Source: Eledone cirrhosa
Lineage: Eukaryota > Mollusca > Cephalopoda > Octopoda > Eledonidae
Assembly: GCA_964016885.1 (NCBI GenBank)
Contig: OZ024757.1
Span: 20,934,239-20,998,238 of the forward strand
Reading direction: 5' to 3'
DNA: 64,000 bases
This document shows, in pieces, positions 31,938-41,249 of this stretch. The notes below the pieces were generated by a model. The model did no database searches, had not been told where the DNA came from, and was given only the letters and a program-made list of their open reading frames with translations. The translations under genes were made by a program, and so were the position numbers. Position 1 is the first letter of the stretch. Each line of letters starts with the position of its first letter.

Positions 31938-32290
31938 TACTAGCAGAATGGCCCGGCATTGCTTGGGATTTGCTCTAGGGTTCTTAAATATTTGATATAT
32001 ATTTATCCTTATCGAGCCTCGTGAAATAACTACGTTTGTTTATATTTTGTTATTGTGTATGCAAATATATCTGTACACGAATATATAATTATATATATAT
32101 ATAAACTGTATATATAACAGTACAGAGAAGTATGGAATACCTCAGCCTCGGGATGTTTTCTACATTTTGTGCTTATAAAAAAAATTTGTCGTAGATTACC
32201 ATGGGTTTTTTCCGTGCGAAGAAAATCAATACTTTATCGCGAAATAAATACTTTTGTTTATATTTTGTTATCAAGCTTTTATTTAAAACA
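31938..32290 (+). mobile_element. Dispersed repeat with CCCGGC start
   Basis: ATACTAGCAGAATGGCCCGG, then TTATCCTTATCGAGCCTCG, (TA)n, ACAGTACAGAGAAGTATGGA and TTTGTCGTAGATTACCATGG. It matches 53327-53475 plus 53820-53990, but lacks the element's 3' half. Confidence 0.8.
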
Positions 32291-32344
32291 AAACAAAGGG
32301 ATTTTACATAAAATTATGATGGAAGGATTTTAGCTAGATATAAT

Positions 32345-32563
32345 GGTTTCTGATTTAGGCACAAGGCCAACAATTTTGGGGGAGGGGTAAGTCGATTAAA
32401 TTGACCCCAGTGTATTACTGGCGTTTTATTTTATAGACCCTGTAAGGATGAACGGCAAAGCTAACTTTGGTGGCATTTGAACTAAGAAAGTAAAGAGATG
32501 TAACTATATGCAGTGTAGCATGTTGTCTGAGACTCTATCGATACTGCTAATCCACCATTTTAG
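32345..32563 (-). mobile_element. SINE family 2, diverged
   Basis: Minus strand: head GGTGGATTAGCAGTATCGAT, GAGTCTCAGACAACATGCTA, box B-like region, core CTTTGCCGTTCATCCTTACA. Carries the longer AATTGACTTACCCCTCC end variant. Confidence 0.82.
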
Positions 32564-32942
32564 CTAGATATAATGACTTTAAAACAAGAAGTTTTGTATC
32601 ATAAAATAAGTCATGGTTTCAGTCAATTTGGTTTCTAATGAAAGACACTACCAACAGTTTTCAAATGATTTTGAAAATAATCAAGAGTTTGGAAGGATTT
32701 AGTAATTTAATTAAATTTCTTATTATTAAGCTGATGTTTGGAACATAATTTTATTTAAAAATTATGACATAAAATTATGATGGAAGATTTTTAGATAAAA
32801 ATAAAGACTTTAAAGATTTTGTTACCATATAACTAATGAAAAACACAAATAATTTTGAAAACAATCAGAAATTTAACCAACTTTCTCATTATTCAACTGA
32901 TATTTGAAACATAATCTGATAAAAAATCTCTGATGTAAAATT

Positions 32943-33040
32943 ATAATTGTTTCTACTTTTGGCACAAGGACAGCAATTACCCAGTGTATTACTGGTACTT
33001 TATTTTATCGACGCCGTATGGATGGAAGGCAAAGTTATAA
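32943..33040 (-). mobile_element. SINE family 2, 5'-truncated
   Basis: AATTGTTTCTACTTTTGGCA through TTATTTTATCGACGCCGTAT. Only the 3' half remains. Confidence 0.82.
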
Positions 33041-33270
33041 TGGAAGGTTTTTAGATAAATATAAAGACTAAATATTTCATTACTTTATTTCTAATAAAAT
33101 TCACTCTTTAGGATTTTTAAAATAATTTTGAAAATTATCAAGAATTTGGAAGGATTTAGTAATATAACTTTCTCATAATTCAGCTGATATTTGGATCATA
33201 ATTTGATAAAGATTTCTGATATAAAATAATAATGGAAGGATTTAAGATAAAAACAAAAAGATAAACTATG

Positions 33271-34432
33271 TCAATGTCAATATATGGTATATTTAATGAT
33301 ATACAGGATGTTTATGAAAGACAGTGCCAGATTAAGTTTTACCACTGAAGGGAGACCTGCCCCAAAGTCTTACAAGGGATAAGACCCTGTTGAAGGAACC
33401 CAAATAACAGGTTGAGGGTTAAACTGGATGATGGATTAAATTTTACTACTCAAGGGAGATCTGGACCAAATACTTGCAACAAACTGGACCCTGTTAAAAG
33501 CACCCAAATGCCAAGTCAAGGGTTAAATTAGGTGAGAGATTAAGTTTGATGGCCCAAGAATATCTCAGTAGGGTTTGAACTCAGAAATGGAAAGTGTCGG
33601 AAAAGAAATAACACAAAAAGTTCTACCCAATGTTCTAATGCTTCTACTAATCCCCACCCACAGCCCCAACCCTCCATATGGACAGGTATGCTTTAAATAA
33701 TAGTTTGACTCAACCAGGGCTGACATGCAGGTAAACAAAAGCAGCTTTCAAAGGGGGGGGGGGTGATGGATATTTCTTTTTTTTTTTTTTAGAAACACAT
33801 CACGCAAGAGAGTTTTTATGGAATACTTGATAATGTTTTAGAGCAAAAACTGAGACATTTTGAAAATATAATTGAGAGTCTTAGTAAGACATTGCGAAAA
33901 GAACAGATAATAAAAATGCAGAAAAATAAAATAACTATAACAACAAATATAAAAAAAAACCAATCAAACACAAAAGTAACTATTTTAAACTTTGTGCATA
34001 TATATAAATGTATGTATATATATATACCTGAAACATGAAACAACCTTCAAGCATCCTGACAAAAAACATGCCACCCAGCTCGCAAACCAAGTATGGAGCC
34101 TTAAAAATAACCGCGCACCTTTTCCCATCAAATGGAGTATATTAAAAAAATCTACTGCCCATGTTAATGGGACGAAATTATGCTGCTTTTGTAACTCAGA
34201 AAAATGGAATATACTCTCTCAACTGGCTGCAGGTAAACACTGCCTAAATACATGACTTAACTGCTTTAGCAGCAGTCCATACGAAATGAAGTACAGTCTA
34301 AATAAATGGTTTAGATCTGAATAACTAATCCTGATGTCGAGGAATATCTTTGAGTTACTGACTAATTTGCACGTCAAGGAATTTGGATTCTTTGAGTCAG
34401 CATAGAAAAATTACAAGTCTGTAGTATATTTG
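33271..34432. other. Anonymous AT-rich sequence
   Basis: Includes two ~110-bp related blocks (33320-33430 and 33430-33540: AAGGGAGATCTG, GGTTAAA), a G run (33755-33764) and poly-T (33777-33791). Frames of 75-87 codons have no recognisable motif. Confidence 0.45.
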
Positions 34433-34552
34433 AGTTCAAATCTCGCCGAGGTTAACTTTGCCTTTCATCCTTACGGGGTCGATAAAATAAAGTACCAGTA
34501 ATGTACTGGGTAATTGCTGGACTTGTGCCTAAAATAGAAACAATTATTTCTA
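34433..34552 (+). mobile_element. SINE family 2, 5'-truncated
   Basis: GAGTTCAAATCTCGCCGAGG (box B) through GGGGTCGATAAAATAAAGTA to AATAGAAACAATTATTT. Confidence 0.86.
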
Positions 34553-34984
34553 GTTATATTTTTATGAACTTATCTGTTTTTGTGGAAAGGTAGCCATAAG
34601 TTTTCTGGCCATGTTTTGTTGTGATTTCGTCTCATATGCATCTTTCTGGCAGTGCACTTCTCCATTTTGTTGCATAAAATAGTGTTACGAGTGCAATCCC
34701 ACCTTTATGCCCAAAACTGCACACAAATTGGTGGCTGAAAAGGTCTGGAAATCCCTCTTCTTTTAAGAAATTGTTTTTGTGCTTGCTTTTTTTTTTTATT
34801 GATTATATATATATATATATATATATCCATGTGTAGTTGACAGCTGAGAGAAAAGAGTACTAAAAACGGAAGTAGAGTTTAATAATTAATTTTATTAAGG
34901 CTAAATAGCAAGTCTTATTATTCTGGAGTTTAGCTTTAATAAAATGAATATATCTATCTATCTATATATATATATATATCAGCT
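34553..34984. other. AT-rich sequence, no gene recognised
   Basis: Contains (TA)n at 34804-34826 and 34960-34978. No coding signal. Confidence 0.5.
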
Positions 34985-35124
34985 TAAAGCCAGTTTTAAA
35001 CTAGTTAGACCATTACTCAACAGAGTACTCAATACTTGGGGTGGTTGAGTATGGCTATATTATAAAGAGTCAGGACCAGACAGCTGAACTCTTGCTGTTG
35101 CAGCAGCTAGTTCCAGACAATATA

Positions 35125-35125
<1 letters not shown>
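34985..35125. repeat. Foldback E family fragment
   Basis: GAGTACTCAATACTTGGGGT and GACCAGACAGCTGAACTC...CAGCAGCTAGTTCCAGAC align with the left arm of foldback E (15117-15215). The inverted partner is absent. Confidence 0.65.
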
Positions 35126-35162
<37 letters not shown>

Positions 35163-35198
35163 CAGCAAAGTTGCACACATAAAAATAGCTGTCTTTGA

Positions 35199-35907
35199 CT
35201 TTCAGGTATATATATATAAGCTAGGAGACAAGTGTACTTAGCAAGAAGGGAAGCTGAGGAAAGAAAGTTTAAGCATGTTCTACAACGCGATGACCAAAAA
35301 CGTGAGGTGTTCAGGATTGCTAGGCAATGCGTCAAGGAAAACCGTGATATAGTCGGGGAGAAGTGTGTACTAAACGACGATGGCACCTAGAAAAACCTGG
35401 GACGAGCTGATAAACTCCGACCTCACACACTTACACCTCTCCAAGACAATGTCACTGGACCGAGACCTTTGGCGGTACTCAGTAACAGAGAAGACCCGCC
35501 TTACCTAAATCTAAATACATAGTAAAACCTACTACAGCCAGTAGGCATCTCTAACAAAATACCCCCCCCCCCCCCGTCCCACCACCCCCACCCCATCCAC
35601 GCCACCCCGTTCTATGTAAAGTTATGTTGGTGCCACACCATCCAGGCCGAAACAAATGAGATCGTGTAGGTGTCACGACAAAAAAACACACAGTCCACGC
35701 TGTAATGTGGCCGTGTAGGCAACACGGTAAAAACCTCCCAGACCCACACTGTAAATGTGGTTGGTGTTAGGAAGGGCATCCAGCTGTAGAAAACCTGCCA
35801 GACAGTCCTATGCGAGCAAGACAACCACTCTTGCCTCAAGTGGGACTACCCCCGTCCAAACCCATGCAAGCGTGGAACACGGACGTTAAACGTTGATGAT
35901 GATGATG
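35199..35907 (+). mobile_element. LINE family A with internal deletion
   Basis: The 5' part (35199-35381) encodes [20 protein letters not shown] and onward to CVLNDDG, a little further upstream than the copy at 48920. At 35381/35382 it jumps to the C terminus ([17 protein letters not shown]), so about 1.6 kb including the whole RT and zinc finger is missing. The joint has 1 bp of overlap. The 3' UTR, one tail module and (GAT)n are intact. The frame is lost at the joint (stop TAG). This copy cannot code but keeps both regions likely to matter for mobilisation in trans. Confidence 0.9.
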
Positions 35908-35910
35908 ATA

Positions 35911-35970
35911 TAGTGGTTAGGATTCCTGGCTTTCACCCAGGCAGCCCGGGTTTGATTCCCGGCATGGGAA
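35911..35970 (+). tRNA. 5'-truncated tRNA-Glu (TTC) copy
   Basis: The last ~60 nt of a tRNA-Glu: D-arm remnant TAGTGGTTAGGAT, anticodon stem CCTGG/CCAGG with loop CTTTCAC (anticodon TTC), T arm CCCGGGTTTGATTCCCGG (box B intact) and acceptor 3' strand CATGGGAA. The first ~12 nt, which should pair with the acceptor end, are replaced by (GAT)n from the LINE next door. It is therefore a retro-pseudogene, not a working gene. Confidence 0.88.
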
Positions 35971-35981
35971 CTCTAATCATT

Positions 35982-36426
35982 TATGGAGGCACATGGCTTA
36001 GTGGTTAGAGCATTGGCCTTGCAATCGAAAGGTTGTGAGTTCAATTCTCAGACCGGGTGATGTATTGTTTCCTTGAGCAAGACACTTTATTTCACATTGC
36101 TCCAGTTTACTCAGCTGTAGAAATGAGATGATAGGGACTGGGATCCCTATCATACCACTGCAAAGTGGTCGTGGAAGTGTCACGGCAAAAAAAACGCCCA
36201 GCCCACACTGTAAAGTGGACGTGTAGGCGCCACGGAAAAAAAGCACCCAGCAGTCACTGTAAATGAGGTTGGTGTTAGGAAGGGCATCCAGCTGTAGAAA
36301 TCAAGCCAGAATCAGTTCCCGTATGAGCAAGACAAGGTCAGCCGACCGGACACTTCCCACAACAGGAACAACCCGTCTAACCCATGTTAGCGTGGAAGAA
36401 CGGACGTAAAATGGTGATGATGATGA

Positions 36427-36431
<5 letters not shown>
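35982..36431 (+). mobile_element. SINE family 1 with two modules and long-form tail
   Basis: Head GGAGGCACATGGCTTAGTGG, box B GAGTTCAATTCTCAGACCGG, central domain, two 48-bp modules, then the long-form tail (GGTCAGCCGACCGGACACTT, GCGTGGAAGAACGGACG) otherwise seen in LINE family B. Ends (GAT)n then (TA)n. Confidence 0.92.

Positions 36432-36480
<49 letters not shown>
36432..36480. repeat. (TA)n microsatellite
   Basis: About 25 TA units directly after the SINE tail. Confidence 0.95.
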
Positions 36481-36483
<3 letters not shown>

Positions 36484-36895
36484 CCTGAAGGTGAAAAACA
36501 GCTATCTACAGGAAATTTGGTTGCTATTTCTAACAGAGTCAGCACACAGAAGCCTTCTTATGCTAGCTCATCTTTTTAATAGGTTGTCTTATTTAGTAGG
36601 ATCTCGCCTGGATAACCCCCTCCCTCAGCCCTCCATAACAAGAGTAAATAAATAAATAAATACAGAAAAAATATAAACAGAGAAAATAATAGATGAAACA
36701 GTCAAAACAAATCTACTTTTAAAATTGCTGCCACCCCGACTACCACCCCCAAGCCCACCCCACCATATACTTTATATGAAGAAACCTTCTAATATCTGAA
36801 ATTCTTCAAAACCTCTTACTAAGAGCAGCATCTGGTTTTTCACTTTTTGTTATACCTATTATGACTAACATACAAAGGCCTGTGATTTGGTGATA
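36481..36895. other. No gene recognised
   Basis: AT-rich with AAATAAATAAAT and a C-rich patch at 36730-36765. Confidence 0.5.
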
Positions 36896-36904
36896 GGTAC
36901 AATA

Positions 36905-37215
36905 CAGCCCAGCCACACAGCCACTTCTACACTCCAACACACACATCAGTACTAACCCAGCCACACACACACACACACAAACACTCCAACACACACACCA
37001 GTATTAACCCAACAACACACACCAATATTAACCCAACACACACACACACAAAAACACTCCAACACACACACATCAGTATTAACCCAACAACACACACACA
37101 CACACAAAAACACTCCAACACACACACACACATCAGTATTAACCCAATAACACACACACACACAAACACTCCAACACACACACCAGTATTAACCGAGCCA
37201 CACAGCCACTCTAAC
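36905..37215. repeat. CA-rich ~50-bp minisatellite
   Basis: CACTCCAACACACACAC followed by ATCAGTATTAACCCAACAAC, about six degenerate units. Cys-Val frames on the minus strand are shadows. Confidence 0.88.
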
Positions 37216-37254
37216 ACTCCAACTATCATTGAAAGCAACTTCTTTACACTTCCA

Positions 37255-37437
37255 TAATAATTGTTTCTACTTTAGGCACAAGGCCAGCAATTACCCCAGT
37301 GCATTACTGGTACTTTATTCTATCGACCCCGTAAGGATGAAAGGCAAAGTTAACCTCGGCGGGATTTGAACTCAGACCGCAAGGGGACGTAACTCTATGC
37401 CCCAAAGCATGGCGTCCGACCCTCTACCGATACTGCC
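37255..37437 (-). mobile_element. SINE family 2
   Basis: Minus strand: GGCAGTATCGGTAGAGGGTC, GACGCCATGCTTTGGGGCAT, box B GTTCAAATCCCGCCGAGG, core, AACAATTATTA tail. Near full length. Confidence 0.9.
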
Positions 37438-37622
37438 ATCCATAATAATTGTAGTAATGGTTCCTGATTTAGGCCAGGGGAAAGGGGCAGTTGATTAAAT
37501 CGACCCCAAATACTTTATCAACTCATATGATGAAAGGCTAAGTTGATCTCAGTAGGATTTGAACTCAGAACATAAAGAGCCAGAACTCTGTGCCCCACAC
37601 GTTACCAATTCTATCACTTACC
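37438..37622 (-). mobile_element. SINE family 2, diverged subfamily
   Basis: Minus strand: GTTCTGAGTTCAAATCCTAC (box B), GATCAACTTAGCCTTTCATC, GGGGTCGATTTAATCAACTG. It has the extra AATCAACTG stretch and lies tandem to the previous copy. Confidence 0.75.
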
Positions 37623-37684
37623 TCAAAAAGCAATAAAAATATAAATACAGTCAATCCACCACCCTTAATATTAATAAAATTAAT

Positions 37685-37918
37685 AGTAATTATTGTGAAG
37701 AGGAATAGAATGAGATAGTTGGGACATGTGTTGAGGGAAGATGAAAGTGATTGGGTGAGAGGTGTGATCAAAATGTGGAAGGAAGTAGAGGAAGGGGCAG
37801 ACCATGTAAGACATGAGTCATGATGATGGAGGAAGAAATGCAAGCCAAAGAGATGATAAGGGAAAATGAGGATAAGGAAAAATGGAGAAGCTTATCATGG
37901 GACCTGCAAGATTAACCC
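37685..37918 (+). pseudogene. Degraded LINE C-terminal fragment
   Basis: In plus-strand frames I read RNRMR-LGHVLREDESDWVR (37687-37755; the Trp codon is now TAG), then GSRGRGRPCKT-VMMMEEEM and RENEDKEKWRSLSWDLQD with a terminal stop (37778-37916). The order RxRWxGHVxR, then GRPxKTW, then a W-rich end is the C-terminal pattern of LINE ORF2. The family differs from LINEs A and B here. Two stops and one frame change show it is dead. Confidence 0.6.
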
Positions 37919-38007
37919 TTACTTTAGCAGGGAAAAACAGCCTTAGCACTTGTTATTGTCGCTCCAAATGGGGAAAAAATGGCTCTTTTTGTCAGTGATT
38001 GGCAGTC

Positions 38008-38314
38008 TTAACCCTTTAATGTTCAAACCGGCCAAAACCGGCCAGAATTCTCTACCTCTTTCTGTTGAAACTGACTGTAACTGGTCACTCAAACTGATGT
38101 TAAGGTATTGTTCTCAAAATAAATACTTTCAAAATCTCATAGATTCGATATTATGTGAGATAATTATGTGAGGTAAAGCCTTTACCATGAAAATATAATA
38201 GTATATATAGAGTAATGTGAATTTTATGTGAGATAATTATGTGAGGTAAAGCCTTTACCATGAAAATATAATAGTATATATATATATAAAATAATGTGAA
38301 TGCTAAAGGGTTAA
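38008..38314. mobile_element. piggyBac-type MITE (TTAA target)
   Basis: A 299-bp element (38012-38310) has ends CCCTTTAATGTTCA and TGAATGCTAAAGGG that form an 11/14 inverted repeat. It sits between TTAA duplications at 38008-38011 and 38311-38314. TTAA targets and CCC-starting termini are the hallmark of piggyBac transposons. It has no transposase frame. Inside, a ~58-bp segment (TATGTGAGATAATTATGTGA...) is duplicated. Confidence 0.75.
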
Positions 38315-38551
38315 GGCCTATTTTGTGGTGAAGAGTCACATCTTACAAGAGGTGCCTCTGATACGGCTATCATGGGATAGTCTAGCCAAACAGGTAGGAT
38401 CTAGGATCACAAAAATCCTGCTTGTTTCATAGTAAGCAGTAATTCATGCTATAATAATCAATTTAATTAAATGACCTTGGTGTCATGAACAGCAGTGGCT
38501 TCACAGATGATTGACTAATACTTGGACAGTAGGCTGACACAACTGCCCCAG

Positions 38552-38965
38552 TTAGTCTTTTGTTACAAAGTTGTCATACCATTTTCCATTACAGTTGAAC
38601 CCAAACTTTTCACATAATCTCCAATGCTGCCACTTTATCATGTCACCAAGTTTTGTATTCATTCTGATACAATATGGCTAAATGTCTCATGTACCTTCCC
38701 ACACATCCTACACAGTGGTGATAACCTTGTCCACATTAACCTTGATCCTATTAGTTCTTATTGCTTGGTCTTGGGCTGCCATAATCAAACCCTCTGTCTC
38801 CCATTTCAAGGGACCTCTTCTGTACCTATGTCCATCATTATCATTTCTGACAGCCGTTGTGTTTACTTCATAGGCTGAATATAATGGTTTCACTTCAAAT
38901 ATGGCTGTTCTCTGGTTATTTAGACTTTCTTTGTGAGTCTCCCTTTCCATCAGAGATTCTCCCTT
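38552..38965 (-). pseudogene. Degraded LINE ORF2 C-terminal region
   Basis: Minus strand: RGPLKWETEGLIMAAQDQAI-RTNRIKVNVDK is followed, across frame changes, by CRMCGKVHETFSHIVSE (a C-x2-C...H zinc-knuckle-like block missing its final Cys) and HWRLCEKFGFNCNGKWYDN. I recognise this order from LINE polyproteins widespread in molluscs, corals and other invertebrates. At least two frameshifts. The RT domain is not present nearby. Confidence 0.75.
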
Positions 38966-38981
38966 TTATCATTATTATTAT

Positions 38982-39833
38982 GCGGTGGATTGGCAGTATC
39001 GGTAGAGGGTCGGACGTCATGCCTTGACGCATTGAGTTACGGCCCTTGCCATTCTGAGTTCAAATCCCGGCGAGGTTAACTTTGCCTTTCATCCTTACGG
39101 GATTCGATAAAATAAAGTACCAGTAATGCACTGGGATAATTGCTGGCCTTGTGCCAAAAGTAGAAACAATTATTATTATTATTATTATTTATTGGGCGGT
39201 GGATTGGCAGTATCGGTAGAGGGTTGGACGCCATGCTTTGCAGCATAGAGTTACGGCCCTTTATGGTCTGAGTTCAAATCCCGCCGAGGTTAACTTTGCC
39301 TTTCATCCTTACGGGATTCGATAAAATAAAGTACCAGTAATGCACTGGGATAATTGCTGGCCTTGTGCCAAAAGTAGAAACAATTATTATTATTATAATT
39401 ATTATTTATTGGGTGGTGGATTGGCAGTATCGGTAGAGGGTTGGACGCCATGCTTTGCAGCATAGAGTTACGGCCCTTTATGGTCTGAATTCATGTCCCA
39501 CCGAGGTTAACTTTGCCTTTCATCCTTACGGGGTCGATAAAATAAAGTACCAGTAATGCACTGGGGTAATTGCTGGCCTTGTGCCTAAAGTAGAAACAAT
39601 TATTATTATTATTATTATTTTTTATTGGGCGGTGGATTGGCAGTATCGGTAGAGGGTTGGACGCCATGCTTTGTAGCATAGAGTTACGGCCCTTTATGGT
39701 CTGAGTTCATGTCCCGCCGAGGTTAACTTTGCCTTTCATCCTTACTGGGGTCGATAAAATAAAGTACCAGTAATGCACTGGGGTAATTGCTGGCCTTGTG
39801 CCAAAAGTAGAAACAATTATTATTATTATTATT
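38982..39833 (+). mobile_element. Four tandem SINE family 2 copies, ~215-bp period
   Basis: Copies start at 38982, 39196, 39413 and 39629, each with head GGATTGGCAGTATCGGTAGA (box A inside), box B (GTTCAAATCCC or the variant GTTCATGTCCC), core CTTTGCCTTTCATCCTTAC and an (ATT)n tail. Copies 2-4 share private changes (TTTATGGTCTGA). The variant GGGATTCGATAAAAT is in copies 1 and 2 only. Tandem duplication after one insertion explains this better than four insertions. Confidence 0.93.
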
Positions 39834-40384
39834 ATTTATTTTTTTAAAACGATTTTAAAGAAAGGAAGTTGTATGACTTATGAGGAAAAAATAATATGCA
39901 TAGCAAGTATTGTTATGTAAAGTATTGCTATGTTAGCTGATAAACAGGAAGTGACGTGAACAAGAAAATTAAATATAGCAAAAATAAATATAAGAATTAA
40001 AGCTAAAAAAACTAAAATAAAATAACTGAGTTGAGAGGTTGAGAATTGGGGGGAAATATATATGCTAAGGAGTTTTAAAAGCAGTTGATTTAAGTAATGG
40101 AGATGGTGGATGGGGTAAACTGGGGAGGAGGAAACTAACCCCACCCTAACCACCACCACAAACACTAAAACACACAATAATAAAAAAAAAAAAGTTAACA
40201 AAATACGAAAGCTATATTGTTATTTTGGGGGTTTTCTATGAAGATGATTAGAAAGTTCTTGAATAAAAATGTTGAAGAGGTACTCTTGTAAAAAACAACA
40301 AAAAACCACCAACAAATTTGTATCATGGTTAACAAAACTGAACACACACATAAATATATATGTATATATTTACATATATAGATG
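39834..40384. other. AT-rich sequence, no gene recognised
   Basis: Purine-rich in places (40040-40130). Frames of 73-107 codons on the minus strand look compositional (Phe, Leu, Val-rich). Confidence 0.45.
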
Positions 40385-40472
40385 TGTGTAACATTATCCA
40401 CAACAGGACAACTCATCTAACCCATGCCAACATTGAAAAATGGACGTTAAACAATGATGTTGATGATATGTA
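40385..40472 (+). mobile_element. LINE/SINE tail fragment
   Basis: ATTATCCACAACAGGACAAC, CTAACCCATGCCAACATTGA, GGACGTTAAACAATGATG: the last ~80 bp of the shared tail, diverged. Confidence 0.7.
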
Positions 40473-40567
40473 TATAGTTTAGGAATTATAACATCCAGTT
40501 ACTGTAGGTTCACCATGGTCAATACATGGTCTCCAGTATATATTTTGGGGTTGCACTAAACAGAGTG

Positions 40568-40710
40568 TAATAATTGTTTCTACTTTTGGCACAAGGCCAG
40601 CAATTACTCCAGTGTATTACTGTTACTTTATTTTATCGACCCCCGTAAGGATGAAAGGCAAAGTTAACCTCGGCGGGATTTGAACTCAGACAAGAAAGGG
40701 CCATGTAATA
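40568..40710 (-). mobile_element. SINE family 2, 5'-truncated
   Basis: Minus strand: GTCTGAGTTCAAATCCCGCC (box B), core and AACAATTATTACA tail. Confidence 0.88.
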
Positions 40711-40730
40711 ATAATAATAAAATAGTTGAG

Positions 40731-41163
40731 GTGCCAAATTTACATTACATTTATTGAGACATGACGGGTGTTTCATGATTGATCAGCTCAAGGTTTGATC
40801 TGTACCGATCAGGCCCCAATCTGGAATCAAAAGTTCATCAGACTTCATCATCATCATCGTTTAACGTCCATCTTCCACGCTAGCATGGGTTTGGACAGGA
40901 ATTTTACCACTTGAGGCAAGATTGGTTGTCTTGCTCGTATAGGACTGTCTGGCGGGTTTTCTACAGCTGGATGCCCTTCCTAACACCAACCACGTTTACA
41001 GTGTGGACTAGGAGGTTTTTACTGTGTTACCTACACGGCCACATTACAGCGTGGACTGTGTGTTTTTTTTGTCGTGACACCTACACGACCTCATTTCGGT
41101 TGTGGTAATTACTAATCAATTGAGAATGCGCATCACACCTCAATAAATGTAATGTAGATTTGA
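40731..41163. repeat. Foldback repeat G, interrupted by a LINE tail
   Basis: GAGGTGCCAAATTTACATTA (40729) and its neighbour CATTTATTGAG are the reverse complement of the end near 41128-41163 (CTCAATAAATGTAATGTAGA). Between the arms sits a minus-strand LINE family A tail. A partial hammerhead-like 3' half is visible on the minus strand (GAAACACCCGTC, 40763-40774). Confidence 0.7.
40845..41104 (-). mobile_element. LINE family A 3' UTR and tail
   Basis: Minus strand: AATGAGGTCGTGTAGGTGTC, one tail module, AAACCCGCCAGACAGTCCTA, GCGTGGAAGATGGACGTTAA, (GAT)n. 5'-truncated in the 3' UTR. Confidence 0.9.
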
Positions 41164-41172
41164 CACCACATC

Positions 41173-41204
<32 letters not shown>

Positions 41205-41249
41205 CACATAACAATCTATCTATCTGTCTCTCTCTCTCTATATATATAT

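Larger units (their letters stand above)
31834..33270. repeat. Old ~200-bp tandem repeat broken by insertions
   Basis: Words such as AACTTTCTCATTATTCA, TGATATTTGGAACATAAT, ATAAAATTATGATGGAAGGA and TTTAGATAAATATAAAGACT recur in the same order about five times (near 31850, 32565, 32690, 32880 and 33140). Copies are ~75-80% alike. Three elements have entered this array: 31938-32290, 32345-32563 and 32943-33040. Confidence 0.7.
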
